From JACVRW01 sp963808545 (GTDB lineage Bacteria; Actinomycetota; Thermoleophilia; Solirubrobacterales; Thermoleophilaceae), in the NCBI GenBank assembly GCA_963808545.1, contig CAWEGB010000008.1, forward strand, positions 372,001 through 436,000: a stretch of 64,000 nt of DNA, given 5' to 3'. Made by a program: the position numbers and the translations under genes. This document shows, one piece after another, positions 61,961 through 64,000 of this stretch. Position 1 is the first letter of the stretch. Each line of letters opens with the position of its first letter. The notes under the pieces were generated by a model that was not told the origin of the DNA, ran no database searches, and saw only the letters and a list, made by a program, of their open reading frames with translations.

Positions 61961-62677
61961 CTACGCCACGCGCCTCAATCTCACGTGGGCGTGGTGCTCG
62001 AGTGTCTCCGCTATCGCGCGGTCGGCTTGGGAGAGCGCGCGGCCCGGCGCCTCGGGCGTCTCGGCCAGCGGCCGGGCCAGGGCCTCGACCAGGAAGCGGT
62101 GAGCCTCCTCGCCGAGTGGGAACGAGCCCGCTTCGCACCCTGCGCAGACCACCCCGCCGGCGGCGGGCGAGAAGCCGCCGAGGTGCTCGCTGTCGCCACA
62201 CTCGGCGCACGAGGCGAGCTCGGGAGCGAAACCCGCGGCCAGCAGCAGCTTGAGCCGGAAGGCCAGCGCCTGGGCGCGCCCGGCCCGCTCGGGATGGGCG
62301 TCGAGCCGGGCCAGCTCGTTCGAGAGCAGGTTGTAGGCCGGGGGGTTCGGGTCGGTGGAGTCGAGCAGCCGCAGCACGGCCTCGCACGCCTGGGAGGCCC
62401 GCTCGAGCGACTCCCGCCGCTCACGCAGGGCCGGATGGGCGTGCACCGTGTCGGCCTGGCTGATCGTGCACAGCTCGCCCCGGCCCTGGTGCAGCACCAG
62501 CGCCACCCTGCTCAGCGGCTCGAGCCGCCCACCCATGCGGGACTTGACGCGCCTGACCCCCTTGGCCACCGCCCCCACCCTCCCGTGGTCGGCGGTGTAG
62601 AGATGCAGCACGCGATCCGCCTCGCCGTAACGGATCGAGCGCAGGACGATGGCTTCGGTCTTGAACGAACCGGGCAT
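61961..62677 (-). CDS. recO: DNA repair protein RecO
   Basis: 238 residues. Helps load RecA at gaps. N-terminal OB fold (KTEAIVLRSIRYGEADRVLHLYT), helical core, and a four-cysteine zinc site SCAECGD ... VVCAGCEAG. The ATG at 62677 has GGAGGTG just upstream, which decides the start. Confidence 0.93.
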   Translation of the reverse strand: MPGSFKTEAIVLRSIRYGEADRVLHLYTADHGRVGAVAKGVRRVKSRMGGRLEPLSRVALVLHQGRGELCTISQADTVHAHPALRERRESLERASQACEAVLRLLDSTDPNPPAYNLLSNELARLDAHPERAGRAQALAFRLKLLLAAGFAPELASCAECGDSEHLGGFSPAAGGVVCAGCEAGSFPLGEEAHRFLVEALARPLAETPEAPGRALSQADRAIAETLEHHAHVRLRRVA

Positions 62678-62736
62678 TGTCACCTCCGCGGACCTCCGTG
62701 TCCGCGTACTGATCGGGTGGGCGCCGTCCCGGCGCC

Positions 62737-62763
62737 GTAAAAGTCGGCTTCGCCGACTCTTAC
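62737..62763 (+). promoter_or_regulatory. Hairpin in the recO-glutaredoxin divergent region
   Basis: GTAAAAGTCGGC, TTC, GCCGACTCTTAC: a 12-bp stem with one mismatch. It runs into a TACACT box (62761-62766) that is 9 nt from the glutaredoxin ATG, so it occupies the promoter spacer. Upstream is another inverted repeat, GGCGCC/GGCGCC. Confidence 0.5.
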
Positions 62764-62775
62764 ACTTTGAAACCA

Positions 62776-63039
62776 ATGTCGGACGAGAACGGAGTCGTGC
62801 TCTACACCACCGAGCCCTGCGGCTTCTGCCGCCAGGCCAAGGCGCTGCTGCAGGCACGGGGAGTGGACTACCGCGAGATCAACCTCGCCAAGGACCCCGG
62901 CGGCCGCGCCGATCTGGTGGCCCTCACCGGCCAGATGACGTTCCCCCAGGTGGTGATCGGAAGGCGCGCCATCGGCGGCTTTCGCGAGCTGCTCGAGGCC
63001 GACCGGGCCGGCGGGCTCGAAGACCTCCTGGCCGCCTAG
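62776..63039 (+). CDS. Glutaredoxin-like protein
   Basis: 87 residues, thioredoxin fold with active site CGFC (TTEPCGFCRQAKALL) and the cis-Pro loop FPQVVIGRRAIGGF. Class I monothiol/dithiol glutaredoxin or mycoredoxin-like; in glutathione-free actinobacteria such proteins use mycothiol or another thiol. ATG 62776 chosen over TTG 62767. The stop overlaps the mutM stop by 4 bases. Confidence 0.9.
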   Translation: MSDENGVVLYTTEPCGFCRQAKALLQARGVDYREINLAKDPGGRADLVALTGQMTFPQVVIGRRAIGGFRELLEADRAGGLEDLLAA

Positions 63040-63902
63040 CGGCGCCCGATCCTCGGCCGGCGCTGGCAGCTGGGGCACACGTAGGTGCCTCGCCCGGCGG
63101 CCCGCAGCTTCTGGATCCGCGTCCCGCAGCGCAAGCACGGCTCGCCCTCGCGCAGATGCACGAGGAAGCGGTCCTGGAAGCTGCCCTGGGCGCCGTCCAC
63201 GTGGCGGTAGTCGTCGATCGAGGCGCCCTTCGAGTCGATTCCGAGCTCGAGCGACTCCACCACGCCCTCCCGCAGCGCCTCGATCTGTGAGCGCTTGAGC
63301 GTTCCCACCGGCCGCAGGGGATGGATGCGAGCGCGGTACAGGGCCTCGTCGGCGTAGATGTTGCCCACCCCGGCGATGCGCTCCTGGTTGAGCAGGAACG
63401 CCTTGACGGGCTGCTTGCGGCCCCGGGCGAGCGCCCGCACGGCCTCCGCGGTGAAGTCCGGGCTGAGCGGCTCGACTCCGAGCCTCGAGGCGAAGTACTC
63501 GGCGAGCGCGTCGCTGCCGAGCAGCACGTCGCCGGTGCCGAAGCGGCGGACGTCGACGAACAGCAGGCGTTCCGCCGGCCGCCCGCGAACTCGCCCGAGC
63601 TCGAAGCGCACGCGCAGGTGAGGCCGGTCCTCGGCGTCCTCGGCCACCGGCACGAGCAGGAGGTTGCCGGTCATGCGCAGATGCATCACCAGGTGGATGT
63701 CGTCCTCCACCGACGCGATCAGGTACTTGCCGCGGCGCCCCAACGCTTGGATGCGGCGCCCGTCCAGAGCATCGGCGACGGCCGCCGGCGGGGCGGGCTC
63801 GCACCATCGCGGGTCGAGCACCTGCACGTGCTGCAGGCGCCGTCCCTCGAGTGCGGGCGCGAGCTGGCGGCGGATCGTCTCGACTTCGGGAAGCTCGGGC
63901 AC
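63036..63902 (-). CDS. mutM: Formamidopyrimidine-DNA glycosylase
   Basis: 288 residues. Excises oxidised purines and cuts at abasic sites. The N-terminal PELPEVETIRR has the catalytic Pro and Glu; HLRMTGNLL, a helix-two-turn-helix (NQERIAGVGNIYADEALYRA) and C-terminal zinc finger CLRCGTRI ... YVCPSCQ follow. GTG start. Confidence 0.96.
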   Translation of the reverse strand: MPELPEVETIRRQLAPALEGRRLQHVQVLDPRWCEPAPPAAVADALDGRRIQALGRRGKYLIASVEDDIHLVMHLRMTGNLLLVPVAEDAEDRPHLRVRFELGRVRGRPAERLLFVDVRRFGTGDVLLGSDALAEYFASRLGVEPLSPDFTAEAVRALARGRKQPVKAFLLNQERIAGVGNIYADEALYRARIHPLRPVGTLKRSQIEALREGVVESLELGIDSKGASIDDYRHVDGAQGSFQDRFLVHLREGEPCLRCGTRIQKLRAAGRGTYVCPSCQRRPRIGRR

Positions 63903-63945
63903 AACCCGGTTCTAGCAGGCGCGTTCGGGCGCCCGGTGCGCGCGC

Positions 63946-64000
63946 TCAGCCGACCGTCGCCCGGGGGTGGGCCTTGAAGTACACGTCCTTGAGGCGCTCG
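63946..64000 (-). CDS. C-terminal end of a Xer-type tyrosine recombinase (partial)
   Basis: Only the last 17 residues lie in the window: ERLKDVYFKAHPRATVG. The form L-x-x-VY-x-x-AHPRA is the usual end of XerC/XerD proteins just after the catalytic tyrosine helix. The rest, including the catalytic residues, is beyond the edge, so XerD, XerC or an integrase relative cannot be separated. Confidence 0.6.
   Translation of the reverse strand, partial: ERLKDVYFKAHPRATVG

Noticed and set aside
60553..62253. 566-codon open frame on the plus strand opposite ppdK
   Set aside because: Rich in Arg, His and Leu, runs across two real genes (ppdK and recO) and has no domain.
63946..64000. Integrase of a mobile element
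   Set aside because: The visible tail fits chromosomal Xer recombinases. No att site, transposase or phage gene is nearby.

Overview
The window is about 70% GC with very dense gene packing. Most start codons are ATG or GTG, and many genes overlap head to tail by 4 bases (ATGA or GTGA). The gene content points to a high-GC actinobacterium, most likely class Thermoleophilia (Solirubrobacterales). Pointers are a fused SecD-SecF, a dgt-dnaG-sigA cluster, an F420-type luciferase-like oxidoreductase, small tandem ribbon-helix-helix-like proteins, and secreted proteins carrying Arg/Lys-rich beta-sandwich domains. The taxonomic call is inferred from gene content; no 16S gene is present. No CRISPR array, insertion sequence, prophage or replication origin was seen, and no gene-free stretch exceeds 300 bases (the longest is 253 bases).

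Layout. (1) 1-13.7 kb is an extracellular polysaccharide locus: GT4 glycosyltransferase, polysaccharide deacetylase, an alpha/alpha-toroid protein, an ATP-grasp enzyme fused to a DUF2332 domain, a Wzx-like flippase, three secreted polysaccharide-lyase-like proteins (two of them a tandem duplication, one copy frameshifted), a LuxR-type regulator, an initiating sugar-phosphate transferase and a degenerate sugar nucleotidyltransferase. (2) 13.8-19.3 kb is regulatory: an ECF-like sigma factor, a large ATPase LuxR regulator flanked by two related small proteins, and a lipid kinase. (3) 34.3 down to 19.4 kb is one minus-strand housekeeping run: pdxS, pdxT, M29 aminopeptidase, yebC, DoxX-like gene, ruvC, ruvA, ruvB, PAS/zinc-ribbon gene, secDF, small membrane gene, recJ, rel. 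(4) 34.3-47.8 kb holds secreted hydrolases (M1 peptidase, alpha/beta-hydrolase-like protein, phosphoesterase, phosphodiester glycosidase-like protein), an RpiR regulator, a GST, an arginase-like enzyme, a CAU tRNA, a thioredoxin-like lipoprotein, an SDR, an F420-type oxidoreductase coupled to a glycosyltransferase, and csoR with its operator. (5) 47.9-55.1 kb is an envelope-stress-like block: HtrA protease and a VWA protein, a two-component system, and a divergent moxR-DUF58-VWA operon. The divergent promoters sit on either side of a perfect 56-bp tandem repeat. (6) 55.1-64 kb is housekeeping: tRNA-Asn, sigA, dnaG, dgt, ppdK, recO, glutaredoxin, mutM and the tail of a Xer-type recombinase.

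Two patterns run across the window. Many genes without a Shine-Dalgarno sequence have a TAnnnT box about 6-10 nt before the start codon, as expected for leaderless or near-leaderless transcripts. Three genes (a lyase-like paralogue, recJ and a histidine kinase) carry apparent frameshifts that split otherwise complete homologous reading frames. These are either assembly indels or real decay.
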